From Arcticibacterium luteifluviistationis (GTDB lineage Bacteria > Bacteroidota > Bacteroidia > Cytophagales > Spirosomataceae), in NCBI RefSeq assembly GCF_003258705.1, contig NZ_CP029480.1:4588001-4652000 (forward strand): 64,000 nt of DNA, read 5' to 3'. The notes below the pieces were generated by a model. The model made no database searches and had not been told where the DNA came from. It saw only the letters and a program-made list of their open reading frames with translations. Position 1 is the stretch's first letter; every line of letters begins with the position of its first letter. Position numbers and translations under genes: made by a program. Shown here one piece after another: positions 43,372 to 52,349 of this stretch.

Positions 43372-44412
43372 TTAGCTTAAACCTTTCAAAGCAAGATATT
43401 GCTGAAGGCTCTCTAAAAGTAACATTTGATTTTTTGCTCTGTCAAAATTATGAAGGTCGTATTTGACAGGGTAATAAGTGTCGCCTTGAAGGTAGTCGCT
43501 CAAAAAACGCAAGCCCTGCATGTAAATCATAAATTGCCCTGCGTAATGTAAATTGGCTTTTTCAGATGGACTTAAAACCGTCTCTATTTCCGATAAATAC
43601 CCTTTTATCAAAGCTTCATAATATGCAGGTCTAAGTTTTACTTCATCCCAATTTGTGCTGTCTTCATTTTCTGAAGAGGTGTAAGTTCTCACCATATCTC
43701 CTAAATCCGAAATGAAATAACCGGGCATTAGCGTGTCCAAATCACATATAGCTAAAGCCTTAAAGCTTGTTTTGTCTAGCAGTACATTATTGATTTTGGT
43801 GTCGTGATGCTGTACCCGTTTTGGCAAAGTGTTTTGACTTATAAATTCATTATAAACTTTAAGAATGCTGTCATTAGCTAGGTAAAAGTCTATGATAGCA
43901 GTGGCATGTTTTTTTCTGTCTTCTAGTCCGTTTTCTAAGGCAGTTTTAAATTCCTCAAAGCGGAAATCTAGATTGTGAAAATTGACAATACTCTCTTCAA
44001 AGTTTTCAATCGAAATACCATTTAGGTGCTTCCCTAACTCACCAAAAGCCTTTGCTGCTTCATGGGCAGCTTCTGGATTTTCTACAATGTCAATGGTGTT
44101 AGAATTGGCTACAAATTTTGTGAGACGCCAGTAATGGCTGCCATCAAAAAAGACGTTTTTGTTTTCTAAAGTCGGAATAGAAGCTAGAAATAGATAGTCA
44201 GGATTATGTTTAGCCAAGTGCTCTCTAACCAGTCCAATGTTTTTCTCGATGAGTTCTGGGTCTTTAAAAACAGCCGTATTCAATTTTTGAATAACATAGT
44301 CCTCATCTCCCTCTAATTTTAGGGTTTGATGAATATGGCCAGAGCCAATCTTTTGTTCTTTAAAATTGGAAGCATTTAAGCCCCAAGCTGCTAAAACGTC
44401 CTTTAAATTCAT
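43372..44412 (-). CDS. Sugar 1-kinase of the aminoglycoside phosphotransferase fold (NahK-like)
   Basis: 346 residues. APH-fold motifs: catalytic loop QHHDTKINNVLLD and the metal-binding AICDLDTLMPGYFISDLGDMVRTYTSSENEDS. The 'DLDTxMPG...DxGDxxR' wording matches bifidobacterial N-acetylhexosamine 1-kinase, which phosphorylates GlcNAc/GalNAc at C1 during salvage of host glycans. Its ATG overlaps the stop of the fucosidase gene by 4 bases, indicating translational coupling. Together with GH29 and the FGGY kinase it forms a glycan-salvage operon; the exact sugar is inference. Confidence 0.8.
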   Translation of the reverse strand: MNLKDVLAAWGLNASNFKEQKIGSGHIHQTLKLEGDEDYVIQKLNTAVFKDPELIEKNIGLVREHLAKHNPDYLFLASIPTLENKNVFFDGSHYWRLTKFVANSNTIDIVENPEAAHEAAKAFGELGKHLNGISIENFEESIVNFHNLDFRFEEFKTALENGLEDRKKHATAIIDFYLANDSILKVYNEFISQNTLPKRVQHHDTKINNVLLDKTSFKALAICDLDTLMPGYFISDLGDMVRTYTSSENEDSTNWDEVKLRPAYYEALIKGYLSEIETVLSPSEKANLHYAGQFMIYMQGLRFLSDYLQGDTYYPVKYDLHNFDRAKNQMLLLESLQQYLALKGLS

Positions 44413-45869
44413 TTAATCTTAAATATTCCAATATCACTAATGCAAATAGCTACTGGTGCGTTAAACGTGATTCTGATTTTATCACTTTCTACCGGAGTGT
44501 CAAATTTTATTAATCGAGTAGCTCCTATGCTGTTAACTTCGCCCACTATTTCCCAAGTATCATTCACGAATACTTCAACTGTAGCTTTATCAATTCGCTG
44601 ACCAAGTTTTATGTTTTCACGAATTCTTATTAAATCAAAATTCGCAGGTTTTGATAGCTCAATTTCCACAGAAGCATTTGTTATTTCGTCGTCAGTGGCC
44701 CAGTAAGAGTACCTGTCGTCATCTATCAAAAACTCCTCTCCAAAAGCAGTCCCTCTAACATTGCTGGCTTTTAAAGTAGCTCCCGAAATATAATTCTCAC
44801 GGAAGGTGTCGCTCAGCTTTGTTCCAAATTTCTTGAGAATTTCTACATCATTATTATGAAGGATTCCTTCAGGCGTTGGAGCCAAACCTAGGTCAAGTCC
44901 AGCACCACGACCTACACTTTTTAAGTATAGGTCAAAAAGAGCTTCAGAGTCTTTTTCTTTTCCATCTTCTTCAGGGTGATAAAACCATCCTGGTCTAAGT
45001 GGAACATCACACTCTGCAGGCATCCAGTATTTGCCATTTCTGGTTCCAGTGCTACTTACTAGTGTATTTACATTGCCAGGGACTGCTACAGTGCCTGTAT
45101 TGGCTTCTGGTGAAAATGTAGCCCAATGCGTTTCGGCAGCATATCCATGCTCACCACCAACCCATCTTACATCTAAACCGATATCACTAAATATGTTAGC
45201 GGTAGGCTGTAATTTTCTTGTTATGCCTTCCCATGTATTTGTCCAGTCGTAATAGGTAGTGTTATCTATTTTACGGGCTTCGTTGGCTCCGCCATAATAG
45301 CCATCGCCACCATTGGCTCCGTCATGCCAGCTCATAAAAAGGTCGCCGTAATTAGAATATAATTCTTTTAACTGGGCTCGGTAAATTTCAAGATACTTTG
45401 GCGTGCCATAAAACTCGCTGTTTCTGTCCCACGGAGAGCAGTAAACGCCAAACTTAAGACCTGCTTTTTCGCAAGCCATTTGAAATTCTTTTACCATATC
45501 ACCTTCGCCATTTTTCCAAGGGCTTTTTGTGATGTTGTATTCGGTAGACTTGGTAGGCCATAAGGCAAAACCGTCATGATGCTTAGCTACCAGTATTAAA
45601 CCTTTCAATCCACCAGCTTTGGCAGCATTAATTATTTGGTCAGCGTCAAAATTAGACGGATTGAAAACCGAAGGGTCGGCATCACCATATCCCCATTCTT
45701 TGTTTTCAAATGTAGTTGGCGTAAAATGAACCAAGGCATAAGTTTCCATTTCGTGCCAAGCTAATTGACGTTCTGATGGAAGAACTCCGTAAGTTTCAGG
45801 CGGTGATTTGGTTTCTTGACAAGAGCTTAATAAGCTTATAAATCCTAAAATAAGAGCGAGTTGCTTCAT
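44409..45869 (-). CDS. Alpha-L-fucosidase, glycoside hydrolase family 29, lipoprotein
   Basis: 486 residues. Lipoprotein signal with FISLLSSC. The GH29 barrel begins RQLAWHEMETYALVHFTPTTFENKEWGYGD and includes KHHDGFALWPTKSTEYNI, CSPWDRNSEFYG and the nucleophile region MSWHDGANGGDG. The C-terminal 130 residues form a beta-rich accessory domain. The enzyme removes alpha-linked L-fucose from glycans at the cell surface or in the periplasm. It lies 3 bases behind the FGGY kinase and overlaps the next kinase. Confidence 0.92.
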   Translation of the reverse strand: MKQLALILGFISLLSSCQETKSPPETYGVLPSERQLAWHEMETYALVHFTPTTFENKEWGYGDADPSVFNPSNFDADQIINAAKAGGLKGLILVAKHHDGFALWPTKSTEYNITKSPWKNGEGDMVKEFQMACEKAGLKFGVYCSPWDRNSEFYGTPKYLEIYRAQLKELYSNYGDLFMSWHDGANGGDGYYGGANEARKIDNTTYYDWTNTWEGITRKLQPTANIFSDIGLDVRWVGGEHGYAAETHWATFSPEANTGTVAVPGNVNTLVSSTGTRNGKYWMPAECDVPLRPGWFYHPEEDGKEKDSEALFDLYLKSVGRGAGLDLGLAPTPEGILHNNDVEILKKFGTKLSDTFRENYISGATLKASNVRGTAFGEEFLIDDDRYSYWATDDEITNASVEIELSKPANFDLIRIRENIKLGQRIDKATVEVFVNDTWEIVGEVNSIGATRLIKFDTPVESDKIRITFNAPVAICISDIGIFKIK

Positions 45870-45872
45870 TGA

Positions 45873-47234
45873 CTATTCTATTAATTCTAATTCTAATAAT
45901 GATTCGTTTGGTTTTTTAGCTCCCCAAGATTCGCCAATTACCATAGCGGCACCCATTGCGGCGGTGTCTTCAAAACCTACTTTATAAACTTTTTTGTCAT
46001 GGAATGCCTCTGAAAGAAGCTCCATGAAAATACTATTTTTGGCCAGACCGCCTTCCACAAATATTTTCTCTACAATAGGGCGATGCTCAATTGTTAACTT
46101 GATAGATGCTACCTGCTGAGCTACCAAATCCATGATAAATTGGTGGTAAGCTTCCTCTATACTTTCAAAGTTGTTGAGATTACGCTCCATGAATGGGCTG
46201 TCTAACATGTTGCCAAGTTCTGTTTTATCAGGAGTAACTTGGTTAATGTTTTTTCTCAAACGTCTTACTACGTTGGCATCAAATGCAATGTTTAAGCAAT
46301 GCTCAGACTCCAGATGAAAATGAGTAGCAAGATGTACAATTTGCCTTCTGTGCTCATTTCCACTAAAAAGGCGAGCCATTTTTATTCTTCTACCATCTTG
46401 ATTCAGAATGTTGAAACAGTTATTATCCAAATCATTTTTAGTGGCCTTGGAATGGTTAAAGGGGTTTATACAGCTAGTCCATGAACCCGTGCTTAATAAA
46501 ACGAACCGTTCTTTTACAGCAGCAAGAAAGGGTAAGGTTTCTGCCACTTTATAGTACATTCCTGTACCTATGGAAACGTTATCAACATTGACACTTTCCG
46601 AAGATGGTTTTACCGGAAGCTTTAATGCATTTAAGCTTTCGCTATCAAGCCAGTCTAGATAATTCTTTTTTGTGAAATCCCAAGCTGCTGAATGAGAGCC
46701 AACTACGCTATAGTCATGAAAATACTCATTAGAAAATTGGCTTTGTAAGTATTGAGCTATGGAAACGCTTTTTAATATCTTTTTGAAAAGCTTTGGTTGT
46801 GTGTTTTTAAAATAGAGTAACTGAAGAGCAGCGGTCTCAAAACTGTTTTCGGTTATTTGAGCGTCATCTCTTTTGAGTTTGTTTTTTTCTAAAGTATGTT
46901 CAATACTCTTTTTTGTAGAATAGTCAAACCTTCGGTCAATATCCCAAACAGGAAGAACAAGATTATTGTCAGCATCTAAGTGAGCTATGCCACCTACATA
47001 GGAAGTGAAGTTTATAGCGGCAATTTCGTATTTGCCAGATTTTTTGTGAATTTCAATATTGCTATCTACCCAAGCCTTAATACTATTCAAGTCTTCAATT
47101 CTACCTTCGTTTTTTGATGTGATAAGTTGTTTGGCTGTGCTAGAGTGAAAAAGAACACTCAGGTTCTGATCAAATACTGTCACGTTTAAGACATGACGTA
47201 AAACATCAAAAACAAGACAGACCTTTTGCATCAT
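45873..47234 (-). CDS. FGGY-family carbohydrate kinase
   Basis: 453 residues with the two actin-like domains of FGGY kinases. The N-terminal phosphate-1 region is CLVFDVLRHVLNVTVFDQNL, the middle has VLLSTGSWTSCINPF (phosphate-2/adenosine region), and the C-terminal block is KIFVEGGLAKNSIFMELLSEAFHDKKVYKVGFEDTAAMGAAM. Preference may be L-fuculose or L-rhamnulose, judged from the fucosidase neighbour; the sequence alone does not decide. First gene of the operon; a promoter-like motif and a short palindrome lie just upstream. Fucose isomerase and aldolase are not in the window. Confidence 0.86.
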   Translation of the reverse strand: MMQKVCLVFDVLRHVLNVTVFDQNLSVLFHSSTAKQLITSKNEGRIEDLNSIKAWVDSNIEIHKKSGKYEIAAINFTSYVGGIAHLDADNNLVLPVWDIDRRFDYSTKKSIEHTLEKNKLKRDDAQITENSFETAALQLLYFKNTQPKLFKKILKSVSIAQYLQSQFSNEYFHDYSVVGSHSAAWDFTKKNYLDWLDSESLNALKLPVKPSSESVNVDNVSIGTGMYYKVAETLPFLAAVKERFVLLSTGSWTSCINPFNHSKATKNDLDNNCFNILNQDGRRIKMARLFSGNEHRRQIVHLATHFHLESEHCLNIAFDANVVRRLRKNINQVTPDKTELGNMLDSPFMERNLNNFESIEEAYHQFIMDLVAQQVASIKLTIEHRPIVEKIFVEGGLAKNSIFMELLSEAFHDKKVYKVGFEDTAAMGAAMVIGESWGAKKPNESLLELELIE

Positions 47235-47253
47235 TTTTTTTTCTTCAAATTAA

Positions 47254-47280
47254 CATAGTTCCGACTATGATTCAAAGTTA
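47254..47280 (-). promoter_or_regulatory. Promoter and operator candidate of the fucosidase operon
   Basis: On the minus strand TAACTTTG (47273-47280) fits the Bacteroidota -7 consensus; the predicted start of transcription would lie about 32 bases before the kinase ATG. CATAGT-TCCG-ACTATG (47254-47269), a perfect 6-base inverted repeat, covers that point, where a repressor would block. No -33 TTTG is visible. Confidence 0.4.
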
Positions 47281-47432
47281 AAAGAGAGAAGAAAAGACTG
47301 TTTTTGGTCATATACTTGAAAAAAGTTATCGAGGATGGGTCTACTTATAGACTTAACTGTGTTCAAATTTATTTCCACATGCCCTAAAACTTCACGACAT
47401 TTGTCTTCTTTAATAAGTAAGAGAAATTTTAT

Positions 47433-48722
47433 ATGAATATTCTAGTTTTAGGTTCAGGAGGAAGAGAGCACACATTTGCATGGAAAATGGCTCAGTCTAA
47501 TAGGTGTGAAAAACTTTATGTGGCACCAGGCAATGCGGGAACTTCGGAGATAGCCGAAAACGTGGATATTTCAATTCTTGATTTTGAAGCCATAAAGAAT
47601 TTTGTTCTTGAAAAGGAAATTGAAATGGTGGTGGTAGGGCCTGAGGCTCCGCTAGTAGCTGGAATAGTAGATTTTTTCAAGCAGGACAAAATGCTTAAAA
47701 AGGTTAAGATTATTGGGCCATCGGCCAAAGGTGCCATGCTAGAAGGAAGTAAAGACTTTTCAAAAGACTTTATGTTACGTCACGGCGTTCCTACTGCAGC
47801 CTCTGAAACTTTTACAAAAGATAGCTTAGAAAAAGGTTTTGCTTACTTAGATTCTTACGCTGGGCCTTATGTTTTAAAAGCAGATGGTTTGGCCGCAGGC
47901 AAAGGAGTTATTATTACAGAGGATAGAGAGGAGGCAAAGGTAACTTTGAAAGAGATGCTGGTAGACGCCAAATTTGGCGATGCAAGTTCAAAGGTGGTTA
48001 TAGAGCAATTTTTGAAAGGTATTGAGCTTTCTGTTTTTGTTTTGACCGACGGTAAAAATTATTTGATTTTGCCAGAGGCTAAAGATTATAAAAGAATTGG
48101 TGTAGGAGACACTGGCTTAAATACGGGAGGTATGGGTGCTGTTTCGCCAGTACCATTTGCGGATGCTGCTTTTATGGAAAAAGTAGAAGAAAAAGTGGTT
48201 AAACCAACTTTGGCTGGTATCCAAAAAGATGAAATAGATTACGTAGGTTTTATATTTATTGGCCTAATGAATGACGGTGGTGAGCCATACGTGATTGAGT
48301 ATAATGTGAGAATGGGTGACCCAGAAACACAAGTGGTTTTCCCAAGAATTCAAACGGATGTGGTAAGAATATTTAAGGCTGCTGCAGAAGGGAAATTGGA
48401 TAAAATTAAACTTAAAACTACGCCTAAGTCTGCCGTGACTTCTGTGGTGGTGGCCGGTGGTTACCCTGAAGCTTACAAAAAAGGACATAAGATGGATATT
48501 CCTGAAAGTAGTGCAGACACGCTTGTTTTTCATGCAGGTACTAAGCACACTGAAGGAGAAATAGTAACTAACGGCGGACGAGTAATGGCCTTCACTGGTT
48601 TAGCGAAAACGATGGCCGCGGCAGTAAGAAAATCGCAAAGTATGGCACGAAAAGTGAAATATACTGGCAAATACTATAGGAAAGATATTGGGCAGGATTT
48701 ACTGTCTTTGAATAATAATTAG
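47433..48722 (+). CDS. purD: Phosphoribosylamine-glycine ligase
   Basis: 429 residues, family length. Starts MNILVLGSGGREHTFAWKMAQS, the PurD signature; ATP-grasp part has GPYVLKADGLAAGKGV, and PEAKDYKRIGVGDTGLNTGGMGAVSP, GFIFIGLMNDGGEPYVIEYNVRMGDPETQV. It catalyses the second step of purine synthesis, joining glycine to phosphoribosylamine in the cytosol. Divergent from the fucosidase operon, and followed by ricT about 128 bases later. No other pur gene in the window. Confidence 0.96.
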   Translation: MNILVLGSGGREHTFAWKMAQSNRCEKLYVAPGNAGTSEIAENVDISILDFEAIKNFVLEKEIEMVVVGPEAPLVAGIVDFFKQDKMLKKVKIIGPSAKGAMLEGSKDFSKDFMLRHGVPTAASETFTKDSLEKGFAYLDSYAGPYVLKADGLAAGKGVIITEDREEAKVTLKEMLVDAKFGDASSKVVIEQFLKGIELSVFVLTDGKNYLILPEAKDYKRIGVGDTGLNTGGMGAVSPVPFADAAFMEKVEEKVVKPTLAGIQKDEIDYVGFIFIGLMNDGGEPYVIEYNVRMGDPETQVVFPRIQTDVVRIFKAAAEGKLDKIKLKTTPKSAVTSVVVAGGYPEAYKKGHKMDIPESSADTLVFHAGTKHTEGEIVTNGGRVMAFTGLAKTMAAAVRKSQSMARKVKYTGKYYRKDIGQDLLSLNNN

Positions 48723-48850
48723 ATTATTTTTGATAAAACTGGGATTCTGTTTAGGAGTCTGAAGGTTTATGTACTCTGCGTGAGAGGTTTGAATAGTGAA
48801 TTTAGGCAGAGGTTTTGAATAACGGGCTTAGTGCCCTTGAATATATATAT

Positions 48851-50443
48851 ATGGGATGTGGACAATGCTCTTCCGGAGGGTGCGGTAGCGTTAAGACGCT
48901 CGCAACCGACGAGAAGACTAATCATAAAACCGCAGGATGTAGTAGCGGTGGGTGCAGCACAGGCTGTACCAAATTAAATACTTTCGATTGGCTATCAGAT
49001 ATGGCCCTGCCTAGCTCCATGCGTTATGACGTAGTGGAGATTAAATTTAAAGGCGGTAGAAAAGGTTATTTCAGGAATACAAAAAAACTAGATTTATATA
49101 CGGGTGATTTTGTAGCATGTCAAATGCCTACAGGATTTCATGTTGGTACGGTTTCTTTACAAGGGGAACTGGTAAGGCTTCAACTTATTAAAAAAGGAGT
49201 TCCTGACAATAATGAGATTACCAAAATTCTTAGAAAAGCTACCGAACAAGATTTAGAAAAACATGAGCAAGCTATTAATCGAGACATGCCTACGCTGTTT
49301 AGAGTAAGGCAGCTTATTTCTGATTTTAAACTAAAAATGAAGCTCTCCGATGTAGAGTTTCAATCTGATAATTCTAAAGCCACTTTTTATTATTCTGCTG
49401 AAGATAGAGTTGATTTTAGAGAGCTTATTAAAGGACTAGCTTCCGAGTTTAGAATTAGGGTAGACATGCGTCAAATTAGCATGCGTCAAGAGGCCGCTAG
49501 AATAGGCGGAATTGGCTCATGCGGAAGAGAACTATGCTGCTCTACTTGGCTTACAGATTTTAAGTCGATTTCGACATCAGCTGCTAGGTATCAAAACTTA
49601 TCGCTTAATCCGGCTAAACTTTCAGGGCAGTGTGGTAGACTTAAATGCTGCCTTAACTATGAGTTAGAAACTTATGTAGACGCCCTTCAAGATATTCCTA
49701 AAGTAACCAAAGCTCTCTTTACTGAAAAGGGAGAAGCATATCTTCAGAAAACAGATATTTTCAGAAGACTGATGTGGTTTGGGTATAAAAACGACAGCAA
49801 CTGGTACCCTATTCCTACCACTAGAGTGGTAGAAATAATGGAAATGAATAAAGCGGGGAAAAAACCCGTTAGTTTGGAAGACCTTAATCTTTTGATTGAT
49901 GTGGTGAGGGATAAAGAGCCTATCAATAATGAGTTAGACAGGTTGGATAAAAAACTGGCTGCCAAAACTCCTGGAAACAAGAAGCGTCCGAATAGAAAGG
50001 GTAAGCCTCAGAGTAAAGGAAATGCTAGACCAAATAGCAATAGACCTCCGCAGGCTAAAGGAAATCAAGAAGAAGCATCTTCTGATAGAAAACCGAACAA
50101 CAGGCCACCACGGGCTAAAGGGAATCAAGGTGAAGTATCTGCCGATAGAAAACCTAGCAGCAGGCCACAACAGGCTAAAACGAATCAAGGTGAGCCATCT
50201 TCTGATAGAAAACCTAATCCTAACAGAAGACAAAGACCACCACAAGCTAAAACAGGACAGCCTGCTGATAAGAAACCAAGGCCAATAAAAGGAAAAACTA
50301 ACCCAGGAGCACCATCTAGTGAGGGAACAGCAACGGCCTCAAACGATCAGGCTAGCCCGGCGAGAAAGAGTAACAACAGAAGGAATAACAGAAAGCGTCC
50401 GAATAAAAACAACAACAGTAGTCCGAATAATGAGAAGAGTTAG
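48851..50443 (+). CDS. ricT: RicT/YaaT-like PSP1-domain protein with repetitive C-terminal tail
   Basis: 530 residues from the ATG at 48851; the frame extends upstream but the family begins at the Cys-rich MGCGQCSSGGCGS. The N-terminus has ten or so Cys, then the PSP1 domain with the conserved GSCGRELCCSTW and SGQCGRLKCCLNYE. In B. subtilis RicT forms an iron-sulfur complex with RicA and RicF that tunes RNase Y and sporulation; in Bacteroidota its role is unknown. From residue ~390 the tail is basic and low-complexity, with three 20-residue repeats (about RPPQAKGNQ-E-SSDRKPN). Its last 14 bases overlap gldH. Confidence 0.9.
   Translation: MGCGQCSSGGCGSVKTLATDEKTNHKTAGCSSGGCSTGCTKLNTFDWLSDMALPSSMRYDVVEIKFKGGRKGYFRNTKKLDLYTGDFVACQMPTGFHVGTVSLQGELVRLQLIKKGVPDNNEITKILRKATEQDLEKHEQAINRDMPTLFRVRQLISDFKLKMKLSDVEFQSDNSKATFYYSAEDRVDFRELIKGLASEFRIRVDMRQISMRQEAARIGGIGSCGRELCCSTWLTDFKSISTSAARYQNLSLNPAKLSGQCGRLKCCLNYELETYVDALQDIPKVTKALFTEKGEAYLQKTDIFRRLMWFGYKNDSNWYPIPTTRVVEIMEMNKAGKKPVSLEDLNLLIDVVRDKEPINNELDRLDKKLAAKTPGNKKRPNRKGKPQSKGNARPNSNRPPQAKGNQEEASSDRKPNNRPPRAKGNQGEVSADRKPSSRPQQAKTNQGEPSSDRKPNPNRRQRPPQAKTGQPADKKPRPIKGKTNPGAPSSEGTATASNDQASPARKSNNRRNNRKRPNKNNNSSPNNEKS
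50039..50218 (+). repeat. Three 60-base tandem repeats in the ricT tail
   Basis: Units at 50039-50098, 50099-50158 and 50159-50218, about 80 percent alike, each coding 20 residues with AKxNQ and (S/A)DRKP. A partial fourth unit follows at RPPQAKTGQ. In-frame, so the repeat number can vary without breaking the gene. Confidence 0.85.
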
Positions 50444-50915
50444 TCTTATATGCATATGTGCTGTTTTTCTTTATGGATGTAATTCAAATTCTGTTCATAA
50501 AGACTTGGTAGACTTTGATAATTACGAATGGGCAGTGGACGATACTCAAAACTTCGATTTCGAGATTGATGATAGTACCAAAGAGTATCATATCAATTAT
50601 CTGCTTAGAAATGCCATTCAGTATCCGTTTTATAATATTTATTTAAAGAGTGTTTTAAAAGACTCCGCAGGTAATGTATTGATGGATGGAATGGAAGAAC
50701 TTATTCTTTTTGACCAAAAATCTGGTAAACCAAAGGGTGATGGTTTGGGTGATTTATTTGACCATAGGATAGCCGCTGCTCAATACAAGAAAGTAAAGTT
50801 TCCTTATAAAGGGAAGTACAGTTTTGAGCTTCAACAAAACATGAGACCTGATCCTTTGGTAGGTATTCTGTCAATCGGTTTTGAAATCAATCTTCCAGAA
50901 GAAAAAGCTAATTAA
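50430..50915 (+). CDS. gldH: Gliding motility lipoprotein GldH
   Basis: 161 residues from ATG 50430, which gives the lipoprotein signal MRRVSLICICAVFLYGC; the longer frame in front is only the shifted reading of ricT. The mature part has the GldH marks: NYLLRNAIQYPFYNIYLKSVLKD, LFDQKSGKPKGDGLGDLFDHR, and FELQQNMRPDPLVGILSIGFEI. GldH is an outer-membrane lipoprotein needed for gliding and type IX secretion in Flavobacterium. The start lies inside the last codons of ricT, so translation is coupled. A strong terminator follows. Confidence 0.92.
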   Translation: MRRVSLICICAVFLYGCNSNSVHKDLVDFDNYEWAVDDTQNFDFEIDDSTKEYHINYLLRNAIQYPFYNIYLKSVLKDSAGNVLMDGMEELILFDQKSGKPKGDGLGDLFDHRIAAAQYKKVKFPYKGKYSFELQQNMRPDPLVGILSIGFEINLPEEKAN

Positions 50916-50935
50916 TTTTAGAGTCTTATATATTA

Positions 50936-50978
50936 GCCTACTTGAAACCAATTGTGGTTATTCAAGTAGGCTTTTTTT
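50936..50978 (+). terminator. Terminator of ricT-gldH
   Basis: 11-base arms GCCTACTTGAA (50936-50946) and TTCAAGTAGGC (50961-50971), then CTTTTTTTAT-like T run. Confidence 0.86.
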
Positions 50979-51000
50979 ATGCTAATGGGATGGTCTAAAA

Positions 51001-51354
51001 ACAAAAAAAGGGATGAACATTGTTCATCCCTTTTTCAATAGTTACTCCTTTTGAGTTTTATTTTATGCTTTCATAAAGCGTGTTAAACTTCTCTAGTTTA
51101 GTTCCAATTTTGGTAGCTAAGTCTACGGCAGTTTTAGCATTCAGTTTAGCTTTTTCGCTTTCTCCATCTTTTTGATTTAGTCTAGCTAACTCATAATAGT
51201 ATTCTGCTCTTACATTATCCTGAGTAATGGTAGGAAGTGCACTTACTAACCAGGTTTTGGCAGATTTTACATAAGAGTTGTCTGGGAAATTGTCTGTAAA
51301 AACTCTTGTGATATAAACATAAGCTGAGCCATTTCCTTTAAAGGTGTTAATCAT
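51001..51354. repeat. Copy A of the 354-base near-identical block
   Basis: Matches 52350-52703 with four differences (51027, 51097, 51144, 51343). It covers the terminator and the last ~98 codons of the thioredoxin-TPR gene. All three differences in coding sequence are synonymous. Similarity drops sharply at both ends. Confidence 0.9.
51003..51035 (-). terminator. Terminator of the first thioredoxin-TPR gene
   Basis: GGGATGAAC-ATT-GTTCATCCC with A and T runs outside; lies 23 bases after the stop on the minus strand. Confidence 0.84.
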
Positions 51355-52296
51355 CTTTTTACCTATCGCAAGAGCGTGCTCTAATTTGTTCTCTTTAATT
51401 AAGGCTTTTGTTTCAAACTCCCAGAGTAGATTGTCCGCATACTCCGAGGCACCTATATTGTCAATATATTTCCTTACATCACCCAGTTTAGCAAAGCTGT
51501 AAAACTTTCCCTTAGAGCCGAAAAGTGAATTTTGAATAATGCCACGAAAAGTGTTTCCTTCATTTCCAGGAGAGCCAGCATTGATTTCAAATTGTTTCGC
51601 TTCTTCTACATGATTTAGCCAATATTTGGCAAAGCCGTTGTCTAAATCGCTCACGCAATCTTTTGTTAGTTTCCAGCTTTCTATAGAGCCTAATCTATCT
51701 TTCGGATAAATGGAGAAAAGTACATTTGAAACTTTTAGTTGGGTAGCTGTGTCTTCTTTTACTTTTGCAAACATGGCATAATTTGCCAAGAAATCAATAG
51801 ACAGCTCGCCCTCTTCAAATCTTTTTTCAAAACTACCAGCTCTTACGAGAGGGTTCAAAGCAATATTGGCAGTGTTAATAAGGTCTTCGGTGAATGGTTC
51901 CCCTGCAGATTCATGAACAAGGTTTCCATCTCTGTCAAAAAACAACAAACGGGGCCAGCTTGGCAGTGTAATGTTTCTTTCTGTAAGAAATTTGACATCT
52001 TCTTCTTCCGATAAGTTGAGCTTATAACTAATGAAATCATGATTGTATTTATTCGCAATTTCTTTTGTTTCGAAAAATGGACTAACCGCCTGACAGTGAG
52101 GGCAAGTCGGAGAGAAGCAGTATACAAATAATAATTTATTGATTCTTTTTGCTTCTGTTAGAGCTTCGGATATACTTGTTTTCCACTTGACGGAATCCGT
52201 TATTTCATTTACCTGGTCTTTTTGCTGTGAGAATGTTCTTGTGCAGAATAACAGTAAAAAGAACAGCAATGATATTTTTGATATTCGTTTGTTCAT
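51058..52296 (-). CDS. Periplasmic thioredoxin-domain protein with helical (TPR-like) tail, copy 1
   Basis: 412 residues. Signal peptide (ISLLFFLLLFCTRTFS), then a thioredoxin-like domain with Cys65-Pro-His-Cys68 in SPTCPHCQAVSPFFE, cis-Pro region LPSWPRLLFFDRDGNLVHE, and a long helical part ending in a TPR-like pair (RAEYYYELARLNQKDGESEKAKLNAKTAVDLA). Similar to DUF255-type or TlpA-like thiol reductases. Its C-terminal ~98 residues equal those of the neighbour at 52407. Probably kept reduced by DsbD (inference). Confidence 0.85.
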   Translation of the reverse strand: MNKRISKISLLFFLLLFCTRTFSQQKDQVNEITDSVKWKTSISEALTEAKRINKLLFVYCFSPTCPHCQAVSPFFETKEIANKYNHDFISYKLNLSEEEDVKFLTERNITLPSWPRLLFFDRDGNLVHESAGEPFTEDLINTANIALNPLVRAGSFEKRFEEGELSIDFLANYAMFAKVKEDTATQLKVSNVLFSIYPKDRLGSIESWKLTKDCVSDLDNGFAKYWLNHVEEAKQFEINAGSPGNEGNTFRGIIQNSLFGSKGKFYSFAKLGDVRKYIDNIGASEYADNLLWEFETKALIKENKLEHALAIGKKMINTFKGNGSAYVYITRVFTDNFPDNSYVKSAKTWLVSALPTITQDNVRAEYYYELARLNQKDGESEKAKLNAKTAVDLATKIGTKLEKFNTLYESIK

Positions 52297-52349
52297 ATTT
52301 TTTGTTCTAAATGTGGAGGTCTAAACCGTGTAAATTCTAATATAAACAT

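Noticed and set aside
50319-50429. N-terminal extension of gldH
   Set aside because: This part is only the shifted reading of the ricT repeat tail; the lipoprotein signal begins at ATG 50430.
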